NCBI GenBank assembly: GCA_964564435.1
Contig: CAZMAT010000006.1
Coordinates: 62,001 to 126,000, forward strand
Length of the DNA stretch: 64,000 nucleotides
DNA from: Fermentibacter sp964564435
GTDB taxonomy: Bacteria; Fermentibacterota; Fermentibacteria; Fermentibacterales; Fermentibacteraceae
Direction: 5' to 3'
The notes beneath the pieces were generated by a model. It saw only the letters and a program-made list of their open reading frames with translations, searched no databases and was not told the DNA's origin. Numbering within the stretch: position 1 is the first letter of the stretch; the number at the start of each line of letters is the position of its first letter. The position numbers and the translations under genes were made by a program. Below are positions 45,723-53,772 of this stretch, piece after piece.

Positions 45723-46749
45723 GCCCCCCGTCCCCCTGGACGAAGAAGGCCCCTCCCGATCCCGGCATGGGCGAAAGGCGGCGCCCTTCGCACCCTGCCG
45801 GTGTCTCGAACACCGAGATCCACCCGACCTCTCCCGAGTCCCAGTCTATCGTGGCGTGATACAGCATCCCCGGCCGGCCGTCGAAGGCGAGGAGATAGGA
45901 GCCGTCCTGCAGCCAGGCCACCGGGATGGGGAGGAACGGAAGGCCGGAGCGCCTCGTCGATCCATCGACCGAGAGCAGGAACGGGGCTCCGTCGAGACCG
46001 ACGAGCACTGCGTCGGGCAGCACCCAGCCCATGAAGTCCGAGGAGCTTCCCGCGGGGGTGCTCCAGGCCCCGATCACGCCGGGTTCGGCGAAGGACCCGA
46101 ACTCGTGCTCCTCGTAGTAATTGTTCTCTATCCTGAAGAAGTCCGAGCAGGGGCATTTCCAGAAGCCGTCGCCGATGCCCGCGATGTCGAGCTGGACGGG
46201 TTCTCCGGTGAGTGCATCCACGGCGTTCGGGGAGGTCCCGGTCCTGCTTTCGAACGCTCGGAGGAGGAGTTCGGAATAGCCTTCGGGAGAGGGTTCACAG
46301 TCGTACATCGGCGAACCCGCGAGGAGCCGCGAATCGGAGGTGAAGGCGTAGGAGGGACCTCCCCCCGCTGCGACTCCGACGAGTACGGGCATGGCCCCCG
46401 AGCCGTCTTTCCCGGCGATGATCCCGAGGAAGGCGCTCCGCATCCCCCCGTACTCCTCAGGCACCTCGAAGACCTCTGGCAGGTACACGGACCGGGCCAG
46501 GAACACCCGGTCGCCGTCGGGGCTGACGAGTATCGAGTAGAAGCCCCCGTCCTCCGCCCATCCGCCGTCCATGGGCGACCAGGAGGGAATCCAGGGGGCG
46601 AGAAGCCCCGAACCGACATCCGCGGTGAACAGGTCGGGCCCTCTGGAAAAGAGGATCGTCACCGAGTCGAGCGCTGCCGCCAGGCCGACCCCGTCCGCCA
46701 GCGTCACGGGGATTCCCGCGGCAGCGATCGCCGCGATGCAGAGGATCAT
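45700..46749 (-). CDS. Secreted protein of unknown function (possible beta-propeller)
   Basis: The 349-residue protein starts with a hydrophobic signal-like segment (MILCIAAIAAAGIPVTLA). The rest is rich in strands, with recurring WSP-, SPDGDRVFLAR and LPDAVLVGLDG-type units that resemble WD40/TolB-like blades. Two cysteines stand in a KCPCSDFF loop. No family is recognised. It lies 16 bases after the nucleotide-sugar dehydrogenase gene on the same strand and overlaps the convergent DUF362 gene by 23 bases. Confidence 0.5.
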   Translation of the reverse strand: MILCIAAIAAAGIPVTLADGVGLAAALDSVTILFSRGPDLFTADVGSGLLAPWIPSWSPMDGGWAEDGGFYSILVSPDGDRVFLARSVYLPEVFEVPEEYGGMRSAFLGIIAGKDGSGAMPVLVGVAAGGGPSYAFTSDSRLLAGSPMYDCEPSPEGYSELLLRAFESRTGTSPNAVDALTGEPVQLDIAGIGDGFWKCPCSDFFRIENNYYEEHEFGSFAEPGVIGAWSTPAGSSSDFMGWVLPDAVLVGLDGAPFLLSVDGSTRRSGLPFLPIPVAWLQDGSYLLAFDGRPGMLYHATIDWDSGEVGWISVFETPAGCEGRRLSPMPGSGGAFFVQGDGGLIYLPLE

Positions 46750-46765
46750 CCCCGCACGCCTCCGT

Positions 46766-48400
46766 TCAGCTCTTCAGGCTCTCCTTGATGCGCTTCACGT
46801 GGCCGCGGCCCAGCCCCTTCACCTCGCAGCCGAGCTCCAGGTATCTCCTGATCTTCGCGTCGTCGAGGATGCAGAAGCAGTCGATGATCGCGAACGGACG
46901 GCCGACCGCCTCGAAGACCCTGTCGGGGTCCAGGGCGAGGTATTCGCCGTGGCGCACGGCGAGGATGATGGCGTCCGCACCCTTCATGGCCGCGTCCAGC
47001 GCGGGCTCCATCCTGAGATTCGCGAGAGGGCCCTGCCTGTGGAAGAAACGGGACCACGAGTAGCCCGGCTTGGGATAGGTGTCCTGCGATTCGAACTCCC
47101 ACCAGTGCTCCAGATAGGGATCGTGGACCTTCACGTCCGCGCCCATCTCGGTGAGCTTCCTCACGATCAGCTCGGATCCGCTGTACCTCGAGTCGCCCAC
47201 GTCCTCGCGGTAGGATGCGCCCAGGACGAGGATGTCGGCCGAGGCTATGGGCCTGTTCATGTTCCGCAGGGCGTCGCGGACCATCTGCGGGACGCGGAGG
47301 GCGCGGGTGTCGTTGATGTCCACGGCGGCGGGGGTGATGCGGAAGATGTCGTCGTCGAAGCCCAGGATGTGCCTGTAGGCCCAGACCCCCAGTCCGCCGT
47401 CCTTCGGCAGGCAGTAGCCCCCGATTCCCGGGCCCGGGAAGATCATGTTCGAGTGCGTGGGGCGGACCCGGACCGCATCTATGACCTTCTTCAGGTCGAC
47501 GCCGTTGCGCTCCGAGAAGACCGACCACTCGTCCAGGAACGCCAGGATGGTCGCACGATAGCTGTTCTCGACGATCTTCGCAGTCTCTGACTCGATGGGG
47601 CGGTCCAGGACGGTGAGGGGGAAGTCCTTCACGTTCAGGACGCTCGAGAGGAAGGCGACGACCCTCTCCCTCGCCTCGGGCCCAATCCCGCTGCAGACCC
47701 GCCAGAAGTCGCGGATCGAGGCCACGTAGTTGCGGCCCGGCATGACCCGCTCGTAGCTGTGCGCGAGCAGCGGATCGGTCGTGATCCCCCTCTTCTCGAA
47801 GATCTTTTTCATGATCGGATAGGCAACCTGCTCGGTGGTCCCCGGGGGCACCGTTGTCTCTATGAGGACCAGCGCATCCGCGCGGATGTGCTGCGCGATG
47901 ACTCCGAGGGATTCCTCGAGGGCCGCCATGTCCGCGGCACCCTCGCGGCAGTCTCCGAGCCTCTCCTTCAGATAGTCGCACTGGACGTCCACCACGACGG
48001 TGTCCACCAGGCTGAGGGCCTCCTCGGTGTAGGTGGCCACGAGCGTCTTCCTGTCGAGGACGCAGCGCCGGATCATGGGGGCGACCTCCGGGTCCTCGGC
48101 GGTGACCGGGGACACGCCCCTGTTCATGAGGGGGGTCTTCCAGTAGCTGCGGGTGCTGGGTCTCTGCATCCCGATGACGAACTTGCCCGGGGTCCCGTCC
48201 GGCCGGGTGGAGTCCGCCACCACCGCAGCCATCACCGCTCCTACGAAACCGAGCCCCACGACCGACACGATCTCCCGGCCCATCGCGCGGTTCTCGTCCA
48301 CGAGCTTCGAGAGCCTCTCGAGTTCGGCCGCATGGTCATCCCGGGAGGGGAGCTGGAACTTCTCGCCATCCGGACTGATCGAGTACCTGGTCTCCGTCAT
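46766..48400 (-). CDS. UDP-glucose/UDP-HexNAc 6-dehydrogenase family enzyme
   Basis: The 544-residue enzyme oxidises C6 of a nucleotide sugar to a uronic acid with NAD. It has a Rossmann motif, VVGLGFVGAVMAAVVADS, IETTVPPGTTEQVAYP, and the catalytic GIGGYCLPKD with Cys330. The C-terminal UDP-binding domain has ILGASYREDVGDSRYSGSELI, with Val instead of Ala in the usual G-x-AYK-x-D-DxR pattern. It is about 100 residues longer than typical family members because of an N-terminal extension (~55 residues) and insertions. ATG 48400 is chosen over an upstream GTG because GGAGG lies 7 bases before it. UDP-glucose is the likely substrate because a UDP-xylose synthase is present, but HexNAc is possible. 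Confidence 0.87.
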   Translation of the reverse strand: MTETRYSISPDGEKFQLPSRDDHAAELERLSKLVDENRAMGREIVSVVGLGFVGAVMAAVVADSTRPDGTPGKFVIGMQRPSTRSYWKTPLMNRGVSPVTAEDPEVAPMIRRCVLDRKTLVATYTEEALSLVDTVVVDVQCDYLKERLGDCREGAADMAALEESLGVIAQHIRADALVLIETTVPPGTTEQVAYPIMKKIFEKRGITTDPLLAHSYERVMPGRNYVASIRDFWRVCSGIGPEARERVVAFLSSVLNVKDFPLTVLDRPIESETAKIVENSYRATILAFLDEWSVFSERNGVDLKKVIDAVRVRPTHSNMIFPGPGIGGYCLPKDGGLGVWAYRHILGFDDDIFRITPAAVDINDTRALRVPQMVRDALRNMNRPIASADILVLGASYREDVGDSRYSGSELIVRKLTEMGADVKVHDPYLEHWWEFESQDTYPKPGYSWSRFFHRQGPLANLRMEPALDAAMKGADAIILAVRHGEYLALDPDRVFEAVGRPFAIIDCFCILDDAKIRRYLELGCEVKGLGRGHVKRIKESLKS

Positions 48401-48423
48401 CCCTGTCCTCCGAATCGCTGCTG

Positions 48424-48437
48424 GTCGAGGCCTCGAC
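48424..48437. promoter_or_regulatory. Perfect 14-base palindrome before the dehydrogenase gene
   Basis: GTCGAGGCCTCGAC is a perfect inverted repeat 24 bases before ATG 48400. On the minus strand a TATGAT (48448-48453) just upstream of it could be a -10 box, which would place the palindrome at the start of the transcript, a usual operator position. Confidence 0.4.
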
Positions 48438-48480
48438 AAGACCACTGATCATACGGCGGAGCCGCCCCGGAGGGGAGCGG

Positions 48481-49245
48481 TCAGAAGGCCGCCCGGGCCG
48501 CCGAGGACAGACCGAGGACGGCGAGGAGCACGAGCACGGCCCTGCGGAAGGCGCCCTGCGGTATCCGGCCGGAGAGCGCGCTGCCGAGGACGGCGCCGGC
48601 GGCGGCCGCCGGGAGCAGCTCTGCGGTCGCGGCCAGGACCGCTCCGTCGAGAAGGCCGGCCGTCGCCAGCATGGGGACGGTCAGCAGGTTGATCCCGAGG
48701 AAGTAGAAGGCGAGGCCGGCCCTGAACTCGTCCCTGCCGGCGCCCTGCTCGGTGAGGAGGATGATCACAGGCGGGCCGCTGAAGGTCATCAGCCCGTTCA
48801 TCACCCCGCTGAGGAGGCCGACAGGTACGACGGCCGCCCGGCTGTCCGACAGCCCCGCCCGGAAACCCGCAAGGTAGGCCCCTGCGATGACGGCCACCGC
48901 GAGGCCCACCGCGATCGCCAGGGGCTCCTCCGGGACGGATCCGAGGAGCAGCACGCCGGGGACGGTGCCGGCCGCTCCCGCCGCGAGCAGGACGGGGAAC
49001 CCGGCGGGCAGCCTGCGCGACCTGGCGGAGAAGAGGACTATCGAGTTGATCGCGAGGCCGAACAGGGTGAGCATCGGCACGGCCCGGCCCGCCGGCATGG
49101 CCAGAGTGAGAAGGGGCAGCGAGACAAGCGAGAAGGCGAATCCGGAAGCCCCCTGGACGAGAGCGCCCAGGAACAGCGCCAGGGATGCGACAGCATAGGT
49201 GCCGGCCTGGATGATCGACCTCCGTGGAAACGTATCGAGCCGCAT
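48481..49245 (-). CDS. TSUP (TauE/SafE) family membrane transporter
   Basis: The 254-residue protein has about eight helices in two repeats. The N-terminal repeat has GALVQGASGFAFSLVSLPLL, and the second has GLLSGVMNGLMTFSGPPVIILL, the paired G-G-F-S/G-P motifs of TSUP exporters for sulfite, sulfonates or related small anions. The substrate is not evident. It is divergent from tldD and shares a strand with the dehydrogenase 80 bases downstream. Confidence 0.85.
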   Translation of the reverse strand: MRLDTFPRRSIIQAGTYAVASLALFLGALVQGASGFAFSLVSLPLLTLAMPAGRAVPMLTLFGLAINSIVLFSARSRRLPAGFPVLLAAGAAGTVPGVLLLGSVPEEPLAIAVGLAVAVIAGAYLAGFRAGLSDSRAAVVPVGLLSGVMNGLMTFSGPPVIILLTEQGAGRDEFRAGLAFYFLGINLLTVPMLATAGLLDGAVLAATAELLPAAAAGAVLGSALSGRIPQGAFRRAVLVLLAVLGLSSAARAAF

Positions 49246-49270
49246 CGTGCAGGAAGGTCAGCCAATTCTT

Positions 49271-49276
49271 TAGTAT
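49271..49276 (+). promoter_or_regulatory. Putative -10 box (TAGTAT) before tldD
   Basis: TAGTAT lies in an A/T-rich patch (ATTCTTTAGTATATGG) 55 bases before ATG 49332 in the divergent gap after the transporter gene. The contrast with the GC-rich surroundings supports a promoter; the -35 is unclear. Confidence 0.4.
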
Positions 49277-49331
49277 ATGGCATCGCGGCGCCCGGCCGCG
49301 CCAAGTCGGACCTCGCAGGGAGGGTTGCGGG

Positions 49332-50669
49332 ATGCTGAGATTCCCACCGGGGCTCTACTCCGATGTAAGGATCGAGGAGGTCTGGTCCACGACCGCCGGC
49401 CTCGTCCTGGGCAGGCTCGAACAGTTCGTCTCCAGGCACTACAGGGCGGCCTTCATCAGGGTCTGGGACGGTGTACGCTGGTATTACGCCTCCACCTCGA
49501 CCGTCGATTCGATCCAGTCCGAGCTCGACTCCCTGGCCTCGATGGCCTCGGGGAGGGACGGCATCGCCGACGATCCCGTGGTCCGGAGGTTCCGGAGGAA
49601 CACCGGGAAGACTCTCCTCTTCGAATCGAACCATGTCGCGGACGTCCCGTCGCGCGACAAGCTCGACAGGCTCAGGGCCTCGGACGAACCGATGGAGCGG
49701 AGGAGCGGCCTGACGGACAGGCGATGCTATTATCTGGACAACCACAAGAGGAAGACCTTCCTCTCGAGCCTGGGTGCGGATCTCGAGTTCGACCGCCAGA
49801 CCCTGCTCCTCGCAGCCGCCTTCGAGACCTCCCACGGGAGCTCCCGCCTCCAGGAATCCTGCCATGTCGGCGCCCGGACCTTCGGGGATCTGCCCGACCT
49901 CGGCCCCGCCCTGGAGGAGAGGCTCGACGAGGCGTCCGGGTTCGTCCGGGGATCGAAGCCGGTCGATGGAGGCAGGATGCCCGTCATCCTGTCCCCGATG
50001 GCGGCCGGGATCTTCGCCCACGAGAGCTTCGGCCACAAGAGCGAGGCGGACTTCATGCTGGGCGACGAGGCGGCTCTCGCGGAGTGGGCGGTCGGCCGCC
50101 CCGTGGGCTCCGGCGACCTGAACATCGTCGACGACGGCACGGTCCCCGGCCCCGGCTACAACGCCTACGACGACGAGGGCACCGCCTCCGGCAGGACATG
50201 GCTGATCAGGGACGGGAGGCTCGCCGGGAGGCTGCACAGCGCATCGACAGCGGCGGCGCTCGGAGAGGAGCCCACCGGGAACGCGCGGAGCATCTCCTTC
50301 GAGTATGAGCCGATCCCCCGCATGACCACGACTTTCATCCTGCCGGGGAGGGAGACCTTCGACGGACTGGTGTCGGGCATCGACGACGGCCTCTTCGTGA
50401 AGACCGTCAAGCACGGCTCCGGGCTCTCCACCTTCACTCTCGCGCCCTCGATGAGCTGGAGGATAAGGGGGGGCAGGCTGGCGGAGCCCGTCGGGGTATC
50501 GGTCATCACCGGGAACGTCATGGAGACGCTCGGCCTGATCGACGGCCTCTCGGACACGCTCGACCTGGAGGGTGCGGGGGGCGGCGGATGCGGCAAGATG
50601 GAGCAGTATCCCCTCCCGGTCGGTTTCGGCGGCCCGTTCGTCAGGGTCGGCGCGATGGAGGTGAGGTGA
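49332..50669 (+). CDS. tldD: TldD-family metalloprotease, catalytic subunit
   Basis: The 445-residue protein matches TldD, the zinc-bearing half of the TldD/TldE protease that trims unfolded or modified peptides. It has the zinc site HESFGH (His230, Glu231, His235), NIVDDGTVPGPGYNAYDDEGT, and near the end GCGKMEQYPLPVGFGGP, where Cys420 is the expected third zinc ligand. The frame opens earlier, but ATG 49332 has AGGGAGGG upstream and begins the domain. The partner gene begins directly after the stop. Confidence 0.9.
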   Translation: MLRFPPGLYSDVRIEEVWSTTAGLVLGRLEQFVSRHYRAAFIRVWDGVRWYYASTSTVDSIQSELDSLASMASGRDGIADDPVVRRFRRNTGKTLLFESNHVADVPSRDKLDRLRASDEPMERRSGLTDRRCYYLDNHKRKTFLSSLGADLEFDRQTLLLAAAFETSHGSSRLQESCHVGARTFGDLPDLGPALEERLDEASGFVRGSKPVDGGRMPVILSPMAAGIFAHESFGHKSEADFMLGDEAALAEWAVGRPVGSGDLNIVDDGTVPGPGYNAYDDEGTASGRTWLIRDGRLAGRLHSASTAAALGEEPTGNARSISFEYEPIPRMTTTFILPGRETFDGLVSGIDDGLFVKTVKHGSGLSTFTLAPSMSWRIRGGRLAEPVGVSVITGNVMETLGLIDGLSDTLDLEGAGGGGCGKMEQYPLPVGFGGPFVRVGAMEVR

Positions 50670-51923
50670 ATGGCGGGCATCAGGCGCGAGCATTACTCCT
50701 TCGGAGTCCGCAGGACCACCGCCAGGATCGCCGAGTCCGAGGTGAAGTCGATCCGCAGGTCGGACGTGCTGAAGACCGGCCTCAGGCTCTATGACGGCAG
50801 GAACATCGGGACGGCCGGAGCCATCGGCGCCTTCGACCCCGCCGAACTCGAGCGGCGCGCACTGGACGCGATGTCCTGCGGGATCGAGTACCCCTGGGAG
50901 ATGCAGGGCAAGGCGGTCAGGCGCGAGGCTGCGGCCCTGGAGGGCATCGGGCACGACACCCTTGCGAACGAGGCCGGGTCGTTCATGGCGGCCCTGCACG
51001 CGAAATGGCCCGACCTCGTGTTCTCCGAGAGCTTCACGGTCGAGGACGACCGGACCTCGATCAGTAACGACAGCGGGCTCGATCTTGCGACCGACCTGTC
51101 GTCGGCAGCGGTCACTCTGGTCTTCAGGGCCCTGGGCTCCACCGGGATCATGGACGGCTGGGTGGCCGCCGGGCCCTGCCGGAAATGGGACGCAGCAGGC
51201 ATCAGGGCGGAGTTCGACCGGTTCCTGGAGGCCTGGCACAACCCCGTGGCCCTTCCTCCCGGCGGCAGGCTCCCCGTAGTCTTCCAGGAAGCCTCCCTGA
51301 TCTACGGGAAGCTCTCGGGCGAGCTGTCGGGCCACAGGTACGGCACGGGCGCCTCCCTGTTCTCGGGAAGGATGGGAGAGCGCCTCTTCGACGAGCGCTT
51401 CTCGCTCGTGCAGTCGAGGATCCCGTCGCTGGACGACTGCCCGTTCTTCGATGCGGAGGGCGTGACCCACGAAGGGTACACCCTCCCGCTCATCGAGGGA
51501 GGGGTGCTCCGCGCGGTCTGCACGGACAAGAGGACGGCGGCCAGGTTCGGCCTGCCCCATACCGGATCCGCCACGGGCGACTACGACACGATCCCCCAGG
51601 CAGCCGCGGACCGCCTCAGGGTGGAGCGGTGCGACAGGACCCTCTCGGAACTCCTCGCCGGGGAGCCCGGGATCTTCGTCTCCATCGCCTCGGGCGGCGA
51701 CTTCACCCCCGAGGGCGCCTTCGCGACACCGGTGCAGCTGGCCATGCTTCACGACGGGAGGCGCTTCGTGGGAAGGCTGCCGGAGCTGCGGATCTCGTCC
51801 CATCTCTTCAGCATGTTCGGGGAGGACTGGATCGGTCAGTCGGCGGACGACGTCTCGGCATACTGCGATTCGCCCGCCATGGTGATGCGCATGGATGTCG
51901 AAGGGGCTCAGAGCGGCGTCTGA
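50670..51923 (+). CDS. TldE/PmbA-family protease subunit
   Basis: The 417-residue homologue of TldD lacks HExxxH, as expected of the TldE/PmbA partner that lines the cleft. Visible features are ESFTVEDDRTSISNDSGLDL, EASLIYGKLSGELSGHRYG and HEGYTLPLIEGGVLRAVCTDKRTAARFG, with FVSIASGGDFTPEGAFATPVQ near the end. It starts immediately after the tldD stop, so the two should be made in balance. In some bacteria such pairs mature ribosomal peptides; no precursor gene was recognised here. It overlaps the nuclease gene by 29 bases. Confidence 0.88.
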   Translation: MAGIRREHYSFGVRRTTARIAESEVKSIRRSDVLKTGLRLYDGRNIGTAGAIGAFDPAELERRALDAMSCGIEYPWEMQGKAVRREAAALEGIGHDTLANEAGSFMAALHAKWPDLVFSESFTVEDDRTSISNDSGLDLATDLSSAAVTLVFRALGSTGIMDGWVAAGPCRKWDAAGIRAEFDRFLEAWHNPVALPPGGRLPVVFQEASLIYGKLSGELSGHRYGTGASLFSGRMGERLFDERFSLVQSRIPSLDDCPFFDAEGVTHEGYTLPLIEGGVLRAVCTDKRTAARFGLPHTGSATGDYDTIPQAAADRLRVERCDRTLSELLAGEPGIFVSIASGGDFTPEGAFATPVQLAMLHDGRRFVGRLPELRISSHLFSMFGEDWIGQSADDVSAYCDSPAMVMRMDVEGAQSGV

Positions 51924-53493
51924 CCAGCCTTCCGGACCCGGTGCCGGGGGGCTGCCGCCCCCGGACGAGCGCGTGCTCGTGGTCGACTGCCAGTGGGACG
52001 GCCCTCTTTCCGCGGCCGTGCTGCTCGAGATCGGCTGGGTCGTCGACACGCCCTCCGGTCAGGCCCCGCCGGGGGATGCGGTGCGTTTCGTCCTGCGCCC
52101 CGCCGATCCGGGGGCCGTCTCCGGAAGGACGCTCGCGCTGACCGGGCTCACCAGGGAGGATCTCGCGTCCGGCTCGGACCCCGGCGAGGCTGCCATCTCA
52201 CTGGCGGCGGCCCTGGAAGGAGTCTCCGCCGTGGTCGCCCACTCGGCCAGGTACGAGAAGGCGCTGATCTCCCGCCTGCTTGGTCCCGATGCGGTCCTGC
52301 CGCCCTTCTTCTGCACCCTCGAGGCCGCCAGGAGGCTCCTTCCGGGCCTCTCCGGCTACGGCCTGAGGGCCGTCGCAGGATACCTGGGAATCCCTCCTCC
52401 TCCAAGGAAGCGCGTCGAGGACCAGGTCGAGGCCACGAGGCTCGTCCTGCGCTCTCTCTCGAATCCGCCCTCCGGAGGTGCAGCCGCGGAAACCGCCGTT
52501 CCGGGGAGGCGCGGCCTCCCCGGGGGGTGCTCGCTGCGGATGAGCTTCACGAAGCTGCGCGCGCTCCCGGCCGGGCCCGGGGTCTACCGTCTCCTCGACT
52601 GCGCCGGGAACCCCATCTACATCGGGAAGGCCGACTCCATACGCGGCAGGGTGCGGCAGCATTTCTCGCGAGCCGCCTGGAAGTCCAAGGACGGGCTGGT
52701 GAGCGCGATCTGGGACGTGGACTGGACGGAGACCGCAACGGGGCCGGAGGCCGCCCTGCTGGAGGCCGAGCTGATCCCGGCCCAGCGCCCGATGTCCAAC
52801 CGTGCCCTGACGAGGCTGCCCGAGCGCCTCTGCTGGATGTCGCCCGATCTGTCCGGGTGCGGGGCGGAACCGTCTCCCGGCCTGTCGCTCGGCCCGGTTG
52901 CGGGGGCACGCGTGTTCGCCGACCTGCTGCTGGTGACCAGCGCGGTCGCGGGCAGCCTCCCGGCGGAGCTTCTGCCGCAGAGGCTGGAATGGCTGGGCGG
53001 ACCCTGTCCCGAAGACCTCTCGCTCGCTCTGGACATGCTCAGATCTGCCGGGGTACCTGCTTCCGGCGACCCGGCATCCGTCTTGGCCTGGGCGGCATCG
53101 CTCGCTGTGCCCGATGAGGACGCCGAACCGTCGTCACCGGCGGAGGAGACAGCCGCGCGCCTGCTCTCCGTGCTTTCAGGCGCCGCGGCCGCGGCCGCGA
53201 GGGCGGTGAGGATAGCCGGGCTGGCCTGCAGCGTTCAGGAGTTTTCGTGGAGGGGCCGGGTGAGGATGCTGCGCTTCTGCGGCGGGCGACTGGTCGAGGC
53301 CGCCTGGGGGGACGAGGGCGGCACCTGCGGACCATGTCGGCCTCCGGGACATCCCGTGCGGGATGTCATGAGCTACAGGAGGCTGTCGGTCCTGTCGGGC
53401 GAGATGTACCGCACGGGATCAATGAAGGAAGCCGCCGGTTCCCCGGATCCGGCGGCCAGGCCGGCGGGATCGGACGGGAGAGGGAAGGCCTGA
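51895..53493 (+). CDS. DnaQ-like (DEDD) exonuclease domain fused to GIY-YIG nuclease domain
   Basis: The 532-residue protein joins a DnaQ-fold domain (about 25-160) to a UvrC/Cho-type GIY-YIG domain (about 220-310), a fusion known from actinobacterial DEDD-exonuclease/UvrC proteins. The GIY-YIG part is intact: GVY (229-231), YIG (242-244), SIRGRVRQHF and the metal-binding Glu in ALLEAELI. The exonuclease part looks decayed: DxE is VVDCQW (Asp31, Gln33), the second Asp is replaced in AHSARYEKAL, and the last motif is KRVEDQVEATR without its histidine. It probably makes incisions in damaged DNA, with the DnaQ domain acting structurally. ATG 51895 overlaps tldE by 29 bases; an internal GTG at 51973 is an alternative. 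Confidence 0.8.
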   Translation: MSKGLRAASDQPSGPGAGGLPPPDERVLVVDCQWDGPLSAAVLLEIGWVVDTPSGQAPPGDAVRFVLRPADPGAVSGRTLALTGLTREDLASGSDPGEAAISLAAALEGVSAVVAHSARYEKALISRLLGPDAVLPPFFCTLEAARRLLPGLSGYGLRAVAGYLGIPPPPRKRVEDQVEATRLVLRSLSNPPSGGAAAETAVPGRRGLPGGCSLRMSFTKLRALPAGPGVYRLLDCAGNPIYIGKADSIRGRVRQHFSRAAWKSKDGLVSAIWDVDWTETATGPEAALLEAELIPAQRPMSNRALTRLPERLCWMSPDLSGCGAEPSPGLSLGPVAGARVFADLLLVTSAVAGSLPAELLPQRLEWLGGPCPEDLSLALDMLRSAGVPASGDPASVLAWAASLAVPDEDAEPSSPAEETAARLLSVLSGAAAAAARAVRIAGLACSVQEFSWRGRVRMLRFCGGRLVEAAWGDEGGTCGPCRPPGHPVRDVMSYRRLSVLSGEMYRTGSMKEAAGSPDPAARPAGSDGRGKA

Positions 53494-53494
53494 C

Positions 53495-53719
53495 CTAGTC
53501 CTCCTCCTCGTCCTCCGCTTCATCCTCGTCATCGTCATCATCATCAGCGTCTTCGTCGGATTCCTCCTCGTCCTCCCAGGACCAGTCTTCCTCTCCGGGA
53601 GGGGGGAAACCGACATCTTCGCCCATCATGTCGTCTTCGGGTTCGCCGGGCTCGTCCCCCCCGGCATCCTCATCGATTTCGTCATCGTCCTCGAAGTCTT
53701 CGTCGTCGTCCCAGACCAA
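53495..53719 (-). CDS. Small, extremely acidic protein
   Basis: The product of about 74 residues has roughly 47 Asp or Glu and no Lys, Arg or His. It has short hydrophobic islands (LVW at the start, VGFPPPG, WSW) between acidic blocks, and ends in a long Asp/Glu tail. No family is recognised; acidic tails like this occur in RNA polymerase delta-like and DNA-mimic proteins, but that is only a resemblance. The start is taken as TTG 53719 because AAGGGGG lies 6 bases before it; an in-frame GTG at 53737 is an alternative. It ends one base from the convergent nuclease gene. The pattern could also be a repeat-driven open frame. Confidence 0.5.
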   Translation of the reverse strand: MVWDDDEDFEDDDEIDEDAGGDEPGEPEDDMMGEDVGFPPPGEEDWSWEDEEESDEDADDDDDDEDEAEDEEED

Positions 53720-53772
53720 TTCCAGCCCCCTTTTCACCGGTGCCCGAAATAGCTGAAAACGCCCGGCCCGGG

